DNA from: Alkalibacterium kapii
GTDB taxonomy: Bacteria > Bacillota > Bacilli > Lactobacillales > Carnobacteriaceae_A
Assembly (NCBI RefSeq): GCF_007988865.1
Contig: NZ_BJUY01000016.1
Span: forward strand, 1-44,345
DNA length: 44,345 nucleotides
Reading direction: 5' to 3'
A program made the position numbers and the translations under genes. The notes beneath the pieces are model-generated. The model searched no databases. It saw only the letters and a program-made list of their open reading frames with translations, and was not told the DNA's origin. Shown piece by piece: positions 24,941 to 35,870 of the stretch (position 1 is the first letter of the stretch; each line of letters opens with the position of its first letter).

Positions 24941-25444
24941 ATGACCATACATTATGAAGTAACAGAAGAGGATTACATGAATTTTAATTTGCATTATATA
25001 GAAGATTCATCCTCCCAAAAAAAGAAATACTGGACTTTACGTATTTTGATTCCACTGATGTTTGCCAGTTTAATGTTTTTTATGGGGACGCTGCTTTTTA
25101 AACAGCCGATAATATACTGGCTTATAGCCTCTTTAGGTGTTTTAGGATTATGGATACTTTATTTTCCGCAGCAGTATAGGAATGTCATAAAAAAACAAAG
25201 AGGAAAACGTCAAACAAAAGAGGCTGACAATGGCATGCTCGGTGAAAAAAGTTTGACGATCGGTGAAAACACACTAACTGTGACAGCAAAAAGCTATCAA
25301 ACAATAGTAAATTTAGAAGATATCAATTCAATTGAGCAGTACAGCGATATGATCATCATTTATTATAGCCGTCATTTCGTCATAATCATTCCTACCAGAT
25401 ATTTAACATGGGAAGAAAAAATAATCATTTCATCTTTAAATTGA
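24941..25444 (+). CDS. YcxB-like membrane protein
   Basis: A 167-residue protein. Two hydrophobic helices (about residues 34-52 and 56-76) follow a short N-terminal segment (IHYEVTEEDYMNFNLHYIE). The C-terminal part (about 95-165, EKSLTIGENTLTVTAKSYQ and RHFVIIIPTRYLTWEEK) fits the YcxB-like domain. The frame extends to 24902, but ATG 24941 has the GGAG box six bases upstream. Function unknown. No terminator is seen before the V-ATPase operon 211 bases later. Confidence 0.78.
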   Translation: MTIHYEVTEEDYMNFNLHYIEDSSSQKKKYWTLRILIPLMFASLMFFMGTLLFKQPIIYWLIASLGVLGLWILYFPQQYRNVIKKQRGKRQTKEADNGMLGEKSLTIGENTLTVTAKSYQTIVNLEDINSIEQYSDMIIIYYSRHFVIIIPTRYLTWEEKIIISSLN

Positions 25445-25655
25445 CGGTTCAAGACTCTGAAGGTAACTTTATGGCTTATTATTTCACTATTTGTAGATAT
25501 GAGGCGTATACTAAAATATAGGATCAGAGATCAAATAAAACACTACTCAAATGGGTTTATTTAAAAAACAAATAGTCTCTATGGATTTGATTATTTATTT
25601 AAACAGGAGTATTATTTTTGTAGTCTTAAAATACACAGATGAGAGGGAGGATACA

Positions 25656-25979
25656 ATGGTGAATTCTGTCATCGATCAGCTTTTTAAAATCGAACAAGCA
25701 GCAAAAGATATGCAAAGCAGTATTGATAAAAAAAAAGATAACTTAAGAAAAAAGTATCAAGAAAAAGAAAAAGCGTTTGATAGAGAAATCGATCAGGAAA
25801 CGCAGCAACAGCTTAAAGAAATCCAGGAAAACCTGAATCAAAAAAATGCTGAAAATAGAAAAGAACAAAACAGACTTTATGAAGCGGAAATCGAACATCT
25901 TGAAAAAGATTATCGTCAGAAAAAAGAAGATATTGTAAAAGAAATCGTGGGACATATTCTAAAAGAGCGTGGTGACTGA
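25656..25979 (+). CDS. ntpF: V-type ATPase peripheral stalk subunit (NtpF-like)
   Basis: A 107-residue, highly charged, heptad-rich coiled coil without hydrophobic membrane segments. Size and position at the head of the operon match the G/H-type stalk subunit (NtpF in Enterococcus hirae) that pairs with the E subunit in the peripheral stalk. The frame opens at 25551, but only ATG 25656 has a proper GGGAGG box. It overlaps the next gene by 11 bases. Confidence 0.75.
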   Translation: MVNSVIDQLFKIEQAAKDMQSSIDKKKDNLRKKYQEKEKAFDREIDQETQQQLKEIQENLNQKNAENRKEQNRLYEAEIEHLEKDYRQKKEDIVKEIVGHILKERGD

Positions 25980-27024
25980 CTTGCTGAATGAATACACAGC
26001 TATAACAACAAAAATACGAGGTATGCATGGGAAATTACTGAAAAAGAAAGATTATATAGAGATTTCTCATCTCGACTCGATCAGAGCTTTTGTTTCATAC
26101 TTAAAGCAAAGACCAGGATACAGTGATATTCTAAAAGATGTAGATGCGAATAAAGTTTATCGCAGTTATTTAGAAGGACTTTTAAACTCTTCAATTTATG
26201 AAGATTTTAACAAATTATATCACTTTGCAAACTTCAAACAACGCGATTTCTTGAAAATTTACGGCATCACTTATGAAGTGAATGTTCTGAAAAAGTTTTT
26301 AAGAAAAGCTTTTGATATTTCCGAAATTTATGAAGAAGTAAGTACTGAATATTTAGACTACCTTGATCGACATTCTCATTTAAACTTAAAAGCTCTTGAA
26401 AATGTGACGACTTTGACAGACTTTAGGGAAGCATTGAGAGGCAGCATGTATCATCAACCCATAAGGCAGTTGGATTCGTTGAAAAACCCATCCTTGTTCG
26501 ATTATGAAACCGTCTTGGATACCTTTGCGTTCACAACTATTTGGCATGAAAAGAATAAAATACTAAAAAAAGATGAACAAAAAATATTTGAACAAATCTA
26601 TGGTACTAAATTCGATTTACTGAATATTATCTTTATTTATAGATACAAACGTTATTACGACCTACCACCTGAGCAAATCAGTACGTTGCTGGTACCTGTC
26701 AACTACCGATTGAGCAATAATAAAATCCAGCAATTACTTTCGGCTGAAGATTTAGAAGCGTTCTGGCGTGTACTCAGAGAAACAAAATATGCTAAATATG
26801 TTGAAAATTTGGATAATGGTTTGGAACTGGAGAGTTTATACAAAGAACTTTTAGATAAGATCATCCAAAGTAATGCAAAAAAAGATCCTTATTCGATTGC
26901 TTCTATTTACAACTATCTGCATGAGAAGGAAGACGAAGTTGATCTTTTAACAACGATATTGGAGGCCATCCATTATGATAGAGGACCTCTTGAGATTCAG
27001 AAAATTATAGGCATGAAAGAATAA
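25969..27024 (+). CDS. ntpC: V-type ATPase subunit C (central-stalk d-type)
   Basis: A 351-residue soluble, helix-rich protein of the V-ATPase subunit C / d family, which caps the membrane ring and links it to the rotor stalk. It has the repeated helical units typical of the family (HLDSIRAFVSYLKQRPGYSDI near the start, KDPYSIASIYNYLHEKEDEV near the end). GTG 25969, GTG 25972 and TTG 25981 are all possible starts, and the choice is open. Its place directly after ntpF differs from E. hirae, where ntpC follows ntpE. Confidence 0.85.
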   Translation: MVTDLLNEYTAITTKIRGMHGKLLKKKDYIEISHLDSIRAFVSYLKQRPGYSDILKDVDANKVYRSYLEGLLNSSIYEDFNKLYHFANFKQRDFLKIYGITYEVNVLKKFLRKAFDISEIYEEVSTEYLDYLDRHSHLNLKALENVTTLTDFREALRGSMYHQPIRQLDSLKNPSLFDYETVLDTFAFTTIWHEKNKILKKDEQKIFEQIYGTKFDLLNIIFIYRYKRYYDLPPEQISTLLVPVNYRLSNNKIQQLLSAEDLEAFWRVLRETKYAKYVENLDNGLELESLYKELLDKIIQSNAKKDPYSIASIYNYLHEKEDEVDLLTTILEAIHYDRGPLEIQKIIGMKE

Positions 27025-27057
27025 TAACAAAATCAATGACGAAGGAGGATAAGAGTT

Positions 27058-28998
27058 TTGATAACCAAAATGAAATTCTTGACGATTTCAGGACCGAAAG
27101 ATGACATCGATCGTATGGTAGATCGCTATCTTTCTAAATATGAAATTCATTTGGAGAATGCTTTGACAGAACTTTATGGAGCAAAAACTTTGCGGCCATA
27201 TACTAGCTCCAGTCCTTATAATGACTACCTCGAACGTATCGATATGCTGCTGGAATATTTAAATGAAAAAGAAAGTGAGTTGCCGGAACAAAAAAGTAAA
27301 ACTCCATTTGAAACGGTTCGTCACCTAATAAAACAGTTGGAAAATGATACAGGACCTTACCATGAAAAGATACAGCAATATACAAAACTGAAAAATAACA
27401 AACAAGAATCACTAGATTTGATAGAACCTTTTATCAACCTGGATTATCCTATTGAAAAAATCATTCACATGGAAAATATACGTTTTCGATTTGGGCGGTT
27501 TACTAACTCTAATTACTATAAGTTTAAGAAATATGTTTATGACATCACTCCATCCATATTTGCCGAAGGTGTGCAAGATGAAGAGTATACTTATGGTGTT
27601 TATTTCACCCCGCAAAAGAGTCTAGCTCGAGTCGATGCGATGTTCACGTCAATGAATTGGGAACGGATATTCATACCTGATGAATTTGAGGGTAAACCGA
27701 AAGACATTGCAAAACAGCTGAAAAAAGAATTAAAAGTACTTGAAAAACATATTGCTGATAATGAACGTATTATTAAAAAGCTGCTTTCTCCATACAAAAA
27801 CGCTCTACTGAAAGCAAAACTTAGACTAAAGAATTTAAATCATAATTTTAACATTCGCAAGTATGCTGCTTTGACACATGATGAATTTGTTCAAAAGGAG
27901 ACACGTTATCTTCTAAGAGGATGGCTCTCAGAAGAAGCAGCTGATCAGTTTGAGAGTGAAACAGAAGACGATCCTAACGTCATAGTTATTGTAGAGGATG
28001 AAGAAGACACAAAGGAACTAACACCACCAACAAAAATCCATAATTTCAGCATTTTCAGACCCTATGAGTTGTTTGTTAAAATGTATGGAATGCCAAACTA
28101 CAGAGAATTTGATCCCACATTTTTAGTAGCGATCACATATTCGCTTCTGTTCGGAGCAATGTTTGGTGATATAGGCCAGGGAAGTGTGCTGGCTGTTGCT
28201 GGATTTTTACTATATAAGTTAAAAGGTATTGACTTAGGCGGTATAGTAGCGTTGGCTGGTGTATTCTCCACTATTTTCGGGTTTTTATATGGAAGCTTTT
28301 TTGGTTTTGAAGATATTATAGAACCACTCTGGCTTGAACCCATGTCCGCCATGACAGAATTACCTTTTATCGGGACGATCAATACTGTATTTGTAGCAGC
28401 GATTGCATTCGGAATGTTTATGATAATAACGACATTGATACTAAGTATTGTCATCAAATGGAAAAATAATAAGAGCGGTTTGGCCTTATTTGATCGTAAT
28501 GGAGTAGCCGGTTTAGTCTTTTACCTCTCACTTGTTACAGTTATACTCATTTTCATGAGCGGTAATCCGCTCCCGGCAGTAATCATCATGATCGTGATGT
28601 TTGGCCTGCCATTACTACTAATAGCTTTTGAAGAACCTATTATCGATAAATTGGAGCACCATCAATCAGAAACTGAAAGCAGTGCAGGTATGTTTATCGT
28701 TCAAGCTTTCTTTGAACTTTTTGAAGTGCTATTGAGTTATTTTTCCAATACGATATCCTTCGTCCGCGTCGGAGCTTTTGCAGTCAGTCACGCTGCAATG
28801 ATGCAAGTCGTACTTATGCTTGCTGGAGCTGCTGAAGGCGGCAATATAAACTGGATCGTCATCATACTTGGGAATCTTTTCGTTGCTGGCCTAGAGGGAC
28901 TCGTAGTCGGCATCCAAGTATTGCGATTAGAATTTTACGAAATATTCAGTCACTTTTATAAAGGTGACGGCAAACCATTTATCAGCATACTTCAATAA
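27058..28998 (+). CDS. ntpI: V-type ATPase subunit I (a-type stator)
   Basis: A 646-residue stator subunit. The cytoplasmic N-terminal half (about 1-345) has long coiled-coil segments. The C-terminal half has seven or eight transmembrane helices that form the ion half-channels with the c-ring. The family stretch FGAMFGDIGQGSVLAVAGF and the SYFSNTISFVRVGAFAVSHA helix, containing the essential Arg, are present. Start is TTG with AAGGAGGAT eight bases upstream. Confidence 0.94.
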   Translation: MITKMKFLTISGPKDDIDRMVDRYLSKYEIHLENALTELYGAKTLRPYTSSSPYNDYLERIDMLLEYLNEKESELPEQKSKTPFETVRHLIKQLENDTGPYHEKIQQYTKLKNNKQESLDLIEPFINLDYPIEKIIHMENIRFRFGRFTNSNYYKFKKYVYDITPSIFAEGVQDEEYTYGVYFTPQKSLARVDAMFTSMNWERIFIPDEFEGKPKDIAKQLKKELKVLEKHIADNERIIKKLLSPYKNALLKAKLRLKNLNHNFNIRKYAALTHDEFVQKETRYLLRGWLSEEAADQFESETEDDPNVIVIVEDEEDTKELTPPTKIHNFSIFRPYELFVKMYGMPNYREFDPTFLVAITYSLLFGAMFGDIGQGSVLAVAGFLLYKLKGIDLGGIVALAGVFSTIFGFLYGSFFGFEDIIEPLWLEPMSAMTELPFIGTINTVFVAAIAFGMFMIITTLILSIVIKWKNNKSGLALFDRNGVAGLVFYLSLVTVILIFMSGNPLPAVIIMIVMFGLPLLLIAFEEPIIDKLEHHQSETESSAGMFIVQAFFELFEVLLSYFSNTISFVRVGAFAVSHAAMMQVVLMLAGAAEGGNINWIVIILGNLFVAGLEGLVVGIQVLRLEFYEIFSHFYKGDGKPFISILQ

Positions 28999-29055
28999 TT
29001 TTATAAGGATGAAAATTATAACAAAACGTATAAAAATTTGAAAGCGAGGAATTAA

Positions 29056-29517
<462 letters not shown>

Positions 29518-29518
29518 T

Positions 29519-29827
29519 ATGAAAATGTTTTGTATCAGTGATAACATCAATACCACTACTGGAATGAGACTGGCCGGCGTAGAAGGTATTGTGGTTCACG
29601 AAAAAGAAGAGGTAAAAAATGCCTTGGAAAAAGCGGTAGAGGACAAAGAAAATGCGATCATTTTACTGACAGAAAAATTAGCAGAGGATTTTCCTGAAAT
29701 CGTATCTGATATAAGACTTAACAATCAGGAGACATTATTGGTGGAAATACCAGACCGGCATGGTACCGGCAGACGATCAGACTTTATTACGTCTTATATT
29801 AACGAAGCAATCGGAGTGAAAATATAA
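29519..29827 (+). CDS. ntpG: V-type ATPase subunit F (NtpG-like)
   Basis: A 102-residue alpha/beta protein of the V-ATPase subunit F family, part of the central rotor stalk with subunit D. It begins KMFCISDNINTTTGMRLAGV and ends with a conserved-looking VEIPDRHG. It starts one base after the ntpK stop with only a weak AGGT box, suggesting translational coupling. It is called NtpG by analogy with E. hirae; note that subunit F and gene ntpF are different. Confidence 0.85.
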   Translation: MKMFCISDNINTTTGMRLAGVEGIVVHEKEEVKNALEKAVEDKENAIILLTEKLAEDFPEIVSDIRLNNQETLLVEIPDRHGTGRRSDFITSYINEAIGVKI

Positions 29828-29843
29828 TGAGTGAGGTGATTAG

Positions 29844-30437
29844 ATGGATATAGAAGAAAAAGTCGATATTTTTCGTGAAATGACTCTGGAAACTACTGAT
29901 AAAAAAGTAACAGAAGAGCTGACATCTTTTGAAAACTCATTAAAGGAAACATTTGAAGAACATAAAAAAGAAAAACGAAATAAAGCTAAAATAGAATTGG
30001 AAGCTGAAGCAGATAATCTGAGAAAAGAAAATAACAAGCATTTAGCTCAGCTTCAATTGAAACAGCAAAGAGACGTGCATAAAAAACAGCAGCAATTAAA
30101 AGAGGAAGTATTTACTCAAGCAAGGAAACAGATCGAGGAATACATGTTGACCGAAGACTATATAGGGCTGTTAAGAAAACAAATGCAACATGCTTTAGAC
30201 TTTGCTAAAGGAGAAGAGATAACTTTATATATTGATCCGATCGATGAGAATAAAAAAGACCTATTGGAAGAACAAATAAATCATCCGGTTACTGTCTCTG
30301 AACGTCCATTTATTGGCGGGAGCAGAGGAGTTATCCACTCAAGAAAGTTATTGATCGATAATTCTTTTCTAAAAAGATTTGAAGAAGTAGAGTCGAACTT
30401 CTCTTTTATCAAAGCAGAGGAGGAGAATGATAAGTGA
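29844..30437 (+). CDS. ntpE: V-type ATPase subunit E
   Basis: A 197-residue peripheral-stalk subunit. A long charged coiled coil (about residues 1-105) is followed by a small alpha/beta C-terminal domain (about 110-197, with FIGGSRGVIHSRKLLIDNSF), the usual layout. It pairs with the NtpF-like coiled coil to brace the head. GAGGTG precedes the ATG. Its stop overlaps the GTG start of ntpA (GTGA). Confidence 0.88.
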   Translation: MDIEEKVDIFREMTLETTDKKVTEELTSFENSLKETFEEHKKEKRNKAKIELEAEADNLRKENNKHLAQLQLKQQRDVHKKQQQLKEEVFTQARKQIEEYMLTEDYIGLLRKQMQHALDFAKGEEITLYIDPIDENKKDLLEEQINHPVTVSERPFIGGSRGVIHSRKLLIDNSFLKRFEEVESNFSFIKAEEENDK

Positions 30438-32200
30438 AACAGTTAGGAACGATCTATGGAATCAATGGCCCTATTGTATATGTCAAAGGTAGAACACTTT
30501 TTCAAATGTCAGAGAAAGTATTTGTAGGAAAAGAAAAACTAATTGGAGAAGTAATTTCTTTAGATAATGACCGTACAACGATTCAAGTTTATGAAGAGAC
30601 ATCCGGAATGAAACCGGGAGAACCGGTGTATTCTACAGGTAGTCCAGTCAGTGTGATGTTGGGGCCAGGTATTCTTAATAATATTTTTGATGGCATCGAA
30701 AGGCCTTTAAAGAAAATAGCCGAAATCTCTGGTGAATACATACACAGAGGCGCTGATGTCAAGCTCTTAGACACTGAAAAAAAATGGCCCGTTCATGTTA
30801 TGGTTGAGGTGGGTCAGGAAGTGATCGGAGGAACGATCATTGCTGAAGTACCTGAAACAAAAACGATCCTGCATAAATCTATGATTCCACCAAATATTGA
30901 AGGTCGTGTGGTGGAAGTTGTCGAAGATGGCGAATACAACATCACTGAACCTATTGTAAAAGTTAAGCAGCTTGATGAATCAATTGTTGAAATAAAACTG
31001 GCACAGGAATGGCCGATCAGAAACCCACGACCAACCAGAAGCCGTTTTGAAAGCTCGATCCCCCTCGTCACGGGGCAGCGCGTCGTGGATTCGCTTTTCC
31101 CTATTGCAAAAGGCGGAACCGCAGCTATTCCAGGTGGATTTGGTACAGGAAAAACAATGATGCAACACCAGATCGCTAAATATTCTGATGCAGATATCAT
31201 TATTTATATTGGCTGCGGCGAACGAGGTAATGAAATGACTGAGGTTCTGGAAGACTTTTCTGAGTTGATCGATCCAAAATCAGGCAACTCGTTAATGGAA
31301 CGCACTTCACTGATAGCTAATACGTCTAATATGCCGGTTGCTGCCCGCGAAGCGTCGATTTATACGGGAACCACCCTTGCAGAATACTATCGGGATATGG
31401 GTTACGACGTAGCAATAATGGCTGATTCAACTTCCCGCTGGGCAGAAGCCTTACGAGAATTGTCGGGTCGACTGGAAGAAATGCCTGCTGAGGAAGGCTT
31501 CCCAGCTTATCTGGCAAGTCGGATTGCAACCTTTTACGAACGAGCGGGATTGATGCAGAACTTCAATGATACTGAAGGTTCCGTATCTATTATTGGTGCT
31601 GTATCTCCTCAAGGCGGAGACTTCTCAGAACCTGTTACACAAAATACGAAGCGTTTCGTACGATGTTTTTGGGGACTGGATAAAGCTTTAGCACACGAAC
31701 GTCATTATCCTGCGGTAAACTGGTTAGATAGTTACAGTGAATATGTCGGGGATTTAGCTGCCTGGTATAGAGACAACGTTTCACCGGATTTCGTGGATAA
31801 CAGACGTCAAATAGTCGAAATACTTCATCAGGAGAGTTCGTTGATGGATGTTGTAAAATTGATTGGTAGTGATGTGTTGCCGGATGATCAGAAATTGACG
31901 ATCGAAATCGGTCGAGTCATTCGACTCGGTTTCCTGCAGCAAAATGCCTTTCACCCTGAAGATACGTCGGTTCCACTTTTGAAACAGGAAAAAATGATGG
32001 AAATCATTTTGTACTTGCGTAAACGCTGTAAATCCCTGATTTCACATGGCATGCCGATGTCATTACTCAAACGTGAGGATATTTTCACTAAAATCATTGC
32101 GATAAAATACGATGTTCCTAATGATAAACTGGAAATGTTTGATCAATACAAAAAAGATATCGATAAATTTTACACTAAAATCATGGACAAAAATGCCTAA
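30434..32200 (+). CDS. ntpA: V-type ATPase catalytic subunit A
   Basis: A 588-residue catalytic subunit that hydrolyses ATP in the A3B3 head. The P-loop GGFGTGKT is at residues 234-241, followed by [19 protein letters not shown] with the catalytic Glu. The large non-homologous insert typical of V-type A subunits lies at about 110-200, and [20 protein letters not shown] is intact. Start GTG overlaps the ntpE stop. Length matches bacterial A subunits. Confidence 0.97.
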   Translation: MKQLGTIYGINGPIVYVKGRTLFQMSEKVFVGKEKLIGEVISLDNDRTTIQVYEETSGMKPGEPVYSTGSPVSVMLGPGILNNIFDGIERPLKKIAEISGEYIHRGADVKLLDTEKKWPVHVMVEVGQEVIGGTIIAEVPETKTILHKSMIPPNIEGRVVEVVEDGEYNITEPIVKVKQLDESIVEIKLAQEWPIRNPRPTRSRFESSIPLVTGQRVVDSLFPIAKGGTAAIPGGFGTGKTMMQHQIAKYSDADIIIYIGCGERGNEMTEVLEDFSELIDPKSGNSLMERTSLIANTSNMPVAAREASIYTGTTLAEYYRDMGYDVAIMADSTSRWAEALRELSGRLEEMPAEEGFPAYLASRIATFYERAGLMQNFNDTEGSVSIIGAVSPQGGDFSEPVTQNTKRFVRCFWGLDKALAHERHYPAVNWLDSYSEYVGDLAAWYRDNVSPDFVDNRRQIVEILHQESSLMDVVKLIGSDVLPDDQKLTIEIGRVIRLGFLQQNAFHPEDTSVPLLKQEKMMEIILYLRKRCKSLISHGMPMSLLKREDIFTKIIAIKYDVPNDKLEMFDQYKKDIDKFYTKIMDKNA

Positions 32201-32211
32201 GGAGGGATTAT

Positions 32212-33591
32212 ATGTCAATTGAATACTTAGGACTCGACTCAATTAACGGCCCTCTTGTTGTACTTGAAGGTGTGCAGGATGCTGCCTATGATGAAATCGT
32301 AGAGTTCTCCGTTCAAAGAACAGAACAAAAGCTCGGCAGGATAATAGAGGTTTACGAAGATAAAGCCATTATACAAGTTTTCGAAGATACGACAAATATG
32401 TCCCTTGAAAACACACACACGAAATTAACGGGTCATTCAATGGAATTACCTCTCGCTCCAGAAATGCTCGGTCGAACCTTTGACGGTATTGGCCGACCCA
32501 TAGATGGATTAGGGGAATTAAACTATATCAGTAAAAGAGATATCAATGGGGATCCACTAAACCCGGTTAGACGGGAATTTCCGAGAAACTTTATTCAAAC
32601 CGGACTTTCAGCAATCGATGCATTGACTACCCTGATACGTGGACAGAAACTCCCTATATTTTCAGGAAATGGTTTACCGCATGACAAATTGGCTGCGCAG
32701 ATCGTCCGTCAGGCAAATCTGGGTAAGGAAAATAATGAGGATTTCGGGATCGTTTTTGCAGCTATGGGTGTCAAACATGACGTCGCTGATTTCTTCCGTC
32801 GTACTTTTGAAGAAAGTGGCGTCATCGATCACGTTACTATGTTTCTGAATTTAGCAGATGATCCAGTGGTAGAACGTCTGATCACTCCTAAAGTAGCGTT
32901 GACCGCCGCTGAATTCCTGGCTTATGATTTAGGGAAACATATTTTAGTTATATTAACTGACATGACCTCTTATTGTGAAGCCTTACGTGAAGTGTCTTCG
33001 TCCAAACAAGAAATCCCTTCACGAAAAGGGTATCCAGGCTACTTGTACAGTGATTTGGCGTCTATGTACGAACGTGCCGGAATCGTTGACGGCAAGCCTG
33101 GATCAGTGACTCAAATACCGATTTTGACCATGCCTAATGATGACATCACTCATCCTATTCCAGATTTGACCGGTTATATTACTGAAGGGCAAATCGTTCT
33201 TGATAGAACGCTGGCAGGAAAATCTGTTTATCCTCCAATCAATATCCTGCCTTCTCTTTCTCGATTGATGAAAGGCGGAATTGGTGAAAAATATACGCGA
33301 GAAGACCATCAAGCCGTAGCGGATCAATTATTTGCTTCCTATTCAAAAGTAAATGATGCACGCTCTCTAGCTTCTGTTATTGGTGAAGATGAACTTTCAG
33401 ATACAGACAAAAGGTATTTATCATTTGGTGAAAAAATGGAGAATACCTTTATTGGACAGGAAATCGATGAAAATCGAACAATAATTGAAACATTAGATCT
33501 TGCCTGGGATATGCTTCATATTCTCCCTCGCGAAGAGTTGAACCGTATTGATACTAAACTTCTGGATAAGTACTTTGATGAGGATAGGTGA
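32212..33591 (+). CDS. ntpB: V-type ATPase regulatory subunit B
   Basis: A 459-residue non-catalytic nucleotide-site subunit of the head. It has [33 protein letters not shown] (the degenerate P-loop region expected in B), [20 protein letters not shown] and [18 protein letters not shown]. The ATG has AAGGAGGG upstream. It lies 11 bases after ntpA and 5 before ntpD. Confidence 0.97.
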   Translation: MSIEYLGLDSINGPLVVLEGVQDAAYDEIVEFSVQRTEQKLGRIIEVYEDKAIIQVFEDTTNMSLENTHTKLTGHSMELPLAPEMLGRTFDGIGRPIDGLGELNYISKRDINGDPLNPVRREFPRNFIQTGLSAIDALTTLIRGQKLPIFSGNGLPHDKLAAQIVRQANLGKENNEDFGIVFAAMGVKHDVADFFRRTFEESGVIDHVTMFLNLADDPVVERLITPKVALTAAEFLAYDLGKHILVILTDMTSYCEALREVSSSKQEIPSRKGYPGYLYSDLASMYERAGIVDGKPGSVTQIPILTMPNDDITHPIPDLTGYITEGQIVLDRTLAGKSVYPPINILPSLSRLMKGGIGEKYTREDHQAVADQLFASYSKVNDARSLASVIGEDELSDTDKRYLSFGEKMENTFIGQEIDENRTIIETLDLAWDMLHILPREELNRIDTKLLDKYFDEDR

Positions 33592-33596
33592 GTTAG

Positions 33597-34223
33597 ATGG
33601 CTGACGATACTACCCCTACAAAAGGAAATTTAATGCAGATAACGAAATCCCTTGAATTATCTAAACAAGGCTATAGTTTAATGGATCGTAAAAGAGTCAT
33701 ATTGGTAAACGAAATAATGTCTCTTGTTGACAAAGCGAACGACATACAGAAAAAAATTGATGAGACCTTTCGTGAGGCTTATGCAGCATTAGAAAAAGCA
33801 AATATAGAATCAGGCATTCACTATGTTCAGGAAATCTCTGCTACAGTACCAATAGAAGAGTCCATTAATGTAAAAGTACGCAGTATAATGGGAACTGAAA
33901 TACCTAAAGTGGAGTTCGATAAAAATAAAACAAAACCGGCCTATGCTTTTTATAGTACAAGCACTTCTTTAGATGAAGCGCGTTTAGCCTTTGAGAAGGT
34001 AAAAGAACTCACTATAAAACTATCGGAAATCGAAAATTCAGCTTATAGATTGGCCAATAATATCAAAAAAACACAGAAACGGGCAAATGCATTAGAGAAT
34101 ATTTCAATACCACGATTGAAAGCTGCTAAAAAAGAAATCGAGAATGCCTTGGAAGAAAAAGAAAGAGAAGAGTTTACTCGATTGAAAGTAGTGAAAGAAA
34201 ATATCAAAGATAAAAAGTTTTAA
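33597..34223 (+). CDS. ntpD: V-type ATPase subunit D (rotor shaft)
   Basis: A 208-residue protein with two long antiparallel coiled-coil helices (about residues 5-75 and 125-200), the shaft of the rotor. Family stretches include TPTKGNLMQITKSLELSKQG at the N-terminus and KTQKRANALENISIPRLKAA near 160. It is the last gene of the operon; NtpH- and NtpJ-like genes of E. hirae are not found downstream. A terminator follows about 130 bases later. Confidence 0.95.
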   Translation: MADDTTPTKGNLMQITKSLELSKQGYSLMDRKRVILVNEIMSLVDKANDIQKKIDETFREAYAALEKANIESGIHYVQEISATVPIEESINVKVRSIMGTEIPKVEFDKNKTKPAYAFYSTSTSLDEARLAFEKVKELTIKLSEIENSAYRLANNIKKTQKRANALENISIPRLKAAKKEIENALEEKEREEFTRLKVVKENIKDKKF

Positions 34224-34355
34224 TAGTATCTGACAGTAAATCACTGGGTTAATTAAAGCAAACTTATACAAGAATCTTATACTAATGAACAAAATAAGAT
34301 TAAAAGTGTATTAAAAGATATATTGGAGGAATTAAAAAATCAAATAACTGAAGAG

Positions 34356-34386
34356 GTATCTGTGAGAGGGAAGCAGATACTTTTTT
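34356..34386 (+). terminator. Terminator of the V-ATPase operon
   Basis: GTATCTG pairs with CAGATAC around an 11-base loop, followed directly by TTTTTT. The stem extends outward with A-T and G-T pairs. Confidence 0.85.
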
Positions 34387-34615
34387 AGTGTAAAATGACT
34401 ATGTCGCAGTAACTATTATTTTAATGCGAAGCAACCATTAATTAGAAAGCAACAATGGAAAATAACACCAACCAGTCTGAGATATAGAAAGAGCTGGTTT
34501 TATAAAGATAGCCAAGTCGTTTTACGATATGTGATACCGTTTAGTCCTTCTGGAACGACTGACCATAATAATAGAGTTGATCAGGTACTAACTTCATTAA
34601 AAAAAGGGAGTGTAT
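34387..34615. other. Intergenic stretch with one weak hairpin
   Basis: With the terminator, the gap after ntpD spans about 390 bases. A hairpin AACCAG (34470-34475) / CTGGTT (34494-34499) followed by TTT could be a weak second terminator. No start-bearing reading frame or clear promoter is seen. Confidence 0.3.
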
Positions 34616-35365
34616 ATGAAGTTGAAAAATAAAAAATCAGCATGGAAAAAATGGCTTTTAGGAATCGGGATCTTTTTAATCTTGCTTATTGTTTCTGCCA
34701 TTTTATACCTGAGGTTCAATACTTATCAAGCAATGCCAGAAGCGACTGTCCTGCTTGAAGATGAAGCGGTCAGTCATGAGGAAGACTGGATCAGCATTAC
34801 ACCTGAGAACGTGTCTGATCAAATCGTCCTTTACCCAGGGGGGTTGGTAGAAACAGCTGCCTATTTACCTTTAGCCAAAGATTTAAGTAGCGAAGGTTAT
34901 CAAGTTTTTATACCGGACATGCCGCTGAATTTAGCCATACTGAATACAGATATCATTGATGAAATAAAAGAGGCTAATCCATCTGACAAGAACTGGTGGC
35001 TGGCAGGCCATTCATTAGGCGGAGCCAGTGCAGCTATTTATGCAGATGATCAGGATGAGGAAGTTAAGGGGTTGATTCTGCTGGCTGCCTATCCGAGCGA
35101 TGAGACTGATTTGTCAGAATCATCTTTAAATGTGCTATCGATCACAGGCTCAAAGGATGGGATCATGGATACTGAGCAGTTTGTCGAGACAAAAGAGTTA
35201 TTACCTGAAGAAACAACTTATGTAGAAATTGCTGGAGGCAACCACTCAAACTTTGGAAGCTATGGTTTCCAGGAAGGTGATAAGAAAAGTGACTTGACTA
35301 GGGAAGAACAGCAAGGCCAGATCGTACAGTTGATCAGTGACTTTATACTCAACCAAAATCCGTGA
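34616..35365 (+). CDS. Membrane-anchored alpha/beta hydrolase
   Basis: A protein of about 249 residues. An N-terminal transmembrane anchor (LLGIGIFLILLIVSAILYL, about residues 14-33) is followed by an extracellular alpha/beta-hydrolase domain. The nucleophile elbow is GHSLGG (Ser near 134), the acid is Asp in GSKDGI and the His is in GGNHSNFG. The full catalytic triad is therefore present. The sequence looks like the Abhydrolase_5 type (lipase or esterase), substrate unknown. GTG 34610 overlaps the AAAGGGAG box, so ATG 34616 is preferred. The 52-bp repeat array lies directly downstream. Confidence 0.87.
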   Translation: MKLKNKKSAWKKWLLGIGIFLILLIVSAILYLRFNTYQAMPEATVLLEDEAVSHEEDWISITPENVSDQIVLYPGGLVETAAYLPLAKDLSSEGYQVFIPDMPLNLAILNTDIIDEIKEANPSDKNWWLAGHSLGGASAAIYADDQDEEVKGLILLAAYPSDETDLSESSLNVLSITGSKDGIMDTEQFVETKELLPEETTYVEIAGGNHSNFGSYGFQEGDKKSDLTREEQQGQIVQLISDFILNQNP

Positions 35366-35384
35366 AGTTTACTTTAAAAAGTGC

Positions 35385-35870
35385 TGACTCATGAGATGGA
35401 AGCTTTCTGGGTTGGCCATATTTCGTGATATAGAGGGAACTCATGAAGAGAGCCTCTGTCGAGTTTGCTATATCCTACGATATAATACGAACTCACGAGA
35501 CAGAAATAGCTTCAGTTCACGATATCCTTCGATATAACGCGAACTCACGAGGTAGGAGTCAGGCGAGTATGGGTTATCCTACGATATAATGCGAACTCAC
35601 GAGGTGGGAGTCAGGTGAGTCCGGGTTATCACGCGATATAACGCGAACTCACGAGGTGGAAGTCAGATGAGTCGGGGTTATCATACGATATAATGCGAAC
35701 TCGAGAAACAGAAATGGCTTCAGTTCAGCATACTGCTCGTTAAACTGCGTACTGGAAAGCTCAGAAGCTGTTGAGTAAGACCATGATGCTCATAAAAGTA
35801 CAGATTCACGAGAATGATAGTTAGTTAATCAATTCTTGATCACAGAAAGAGCAGACTCATATGTGAAAGC
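35385..35870. repeat. 52-bp tandem repeat array
   Basis: In the 736-base gap between the hydrolase and the M15 peptidase. GAACTCA(CGAG) starts at 35437, 35489, 35541, 35593, 35645 and 35697, exactly 52 bases apart each time. A diverged copy starts at 35385, and looser ones near 35802 and 35853. Two unit types exist: 35489 and 35697 share CAGAAATRGCTTCAGTTCA, while 35541, 35593 and 35645 share GGTRGRAGTCAGRYGAGT. Units carry ACTCAC/GTGAGT and GTTAT/ATAAC inverted repeats and a TACGATATAA block. The period is not a multiple of three and there is no open frame, so it is non-coding. Confidence 0.88.

Noticed and set aside
25551-25655. Upstream extension of the NtpF-like gene
   Set aside because: The ATG at 25551 lacks a ribosome-binding site and the extension is not coiled coil. 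The ATG at 25656 has a strong one and gives a family-like length.
34257-34388. Open stretch after ntpD reading ESYTNEQNKIKSVLKDILEE and onward
   Set aside because: It has no usable start codon and ends inside the operon terminator. It may be a decayed fragment of a coiled-coil gene, but a gene cannot be supported.
35385-35870. CRISPR array
   Set aside because: Whole 52-base units repeat without unique spacers, copies are degenerate, and no cas genes are present.
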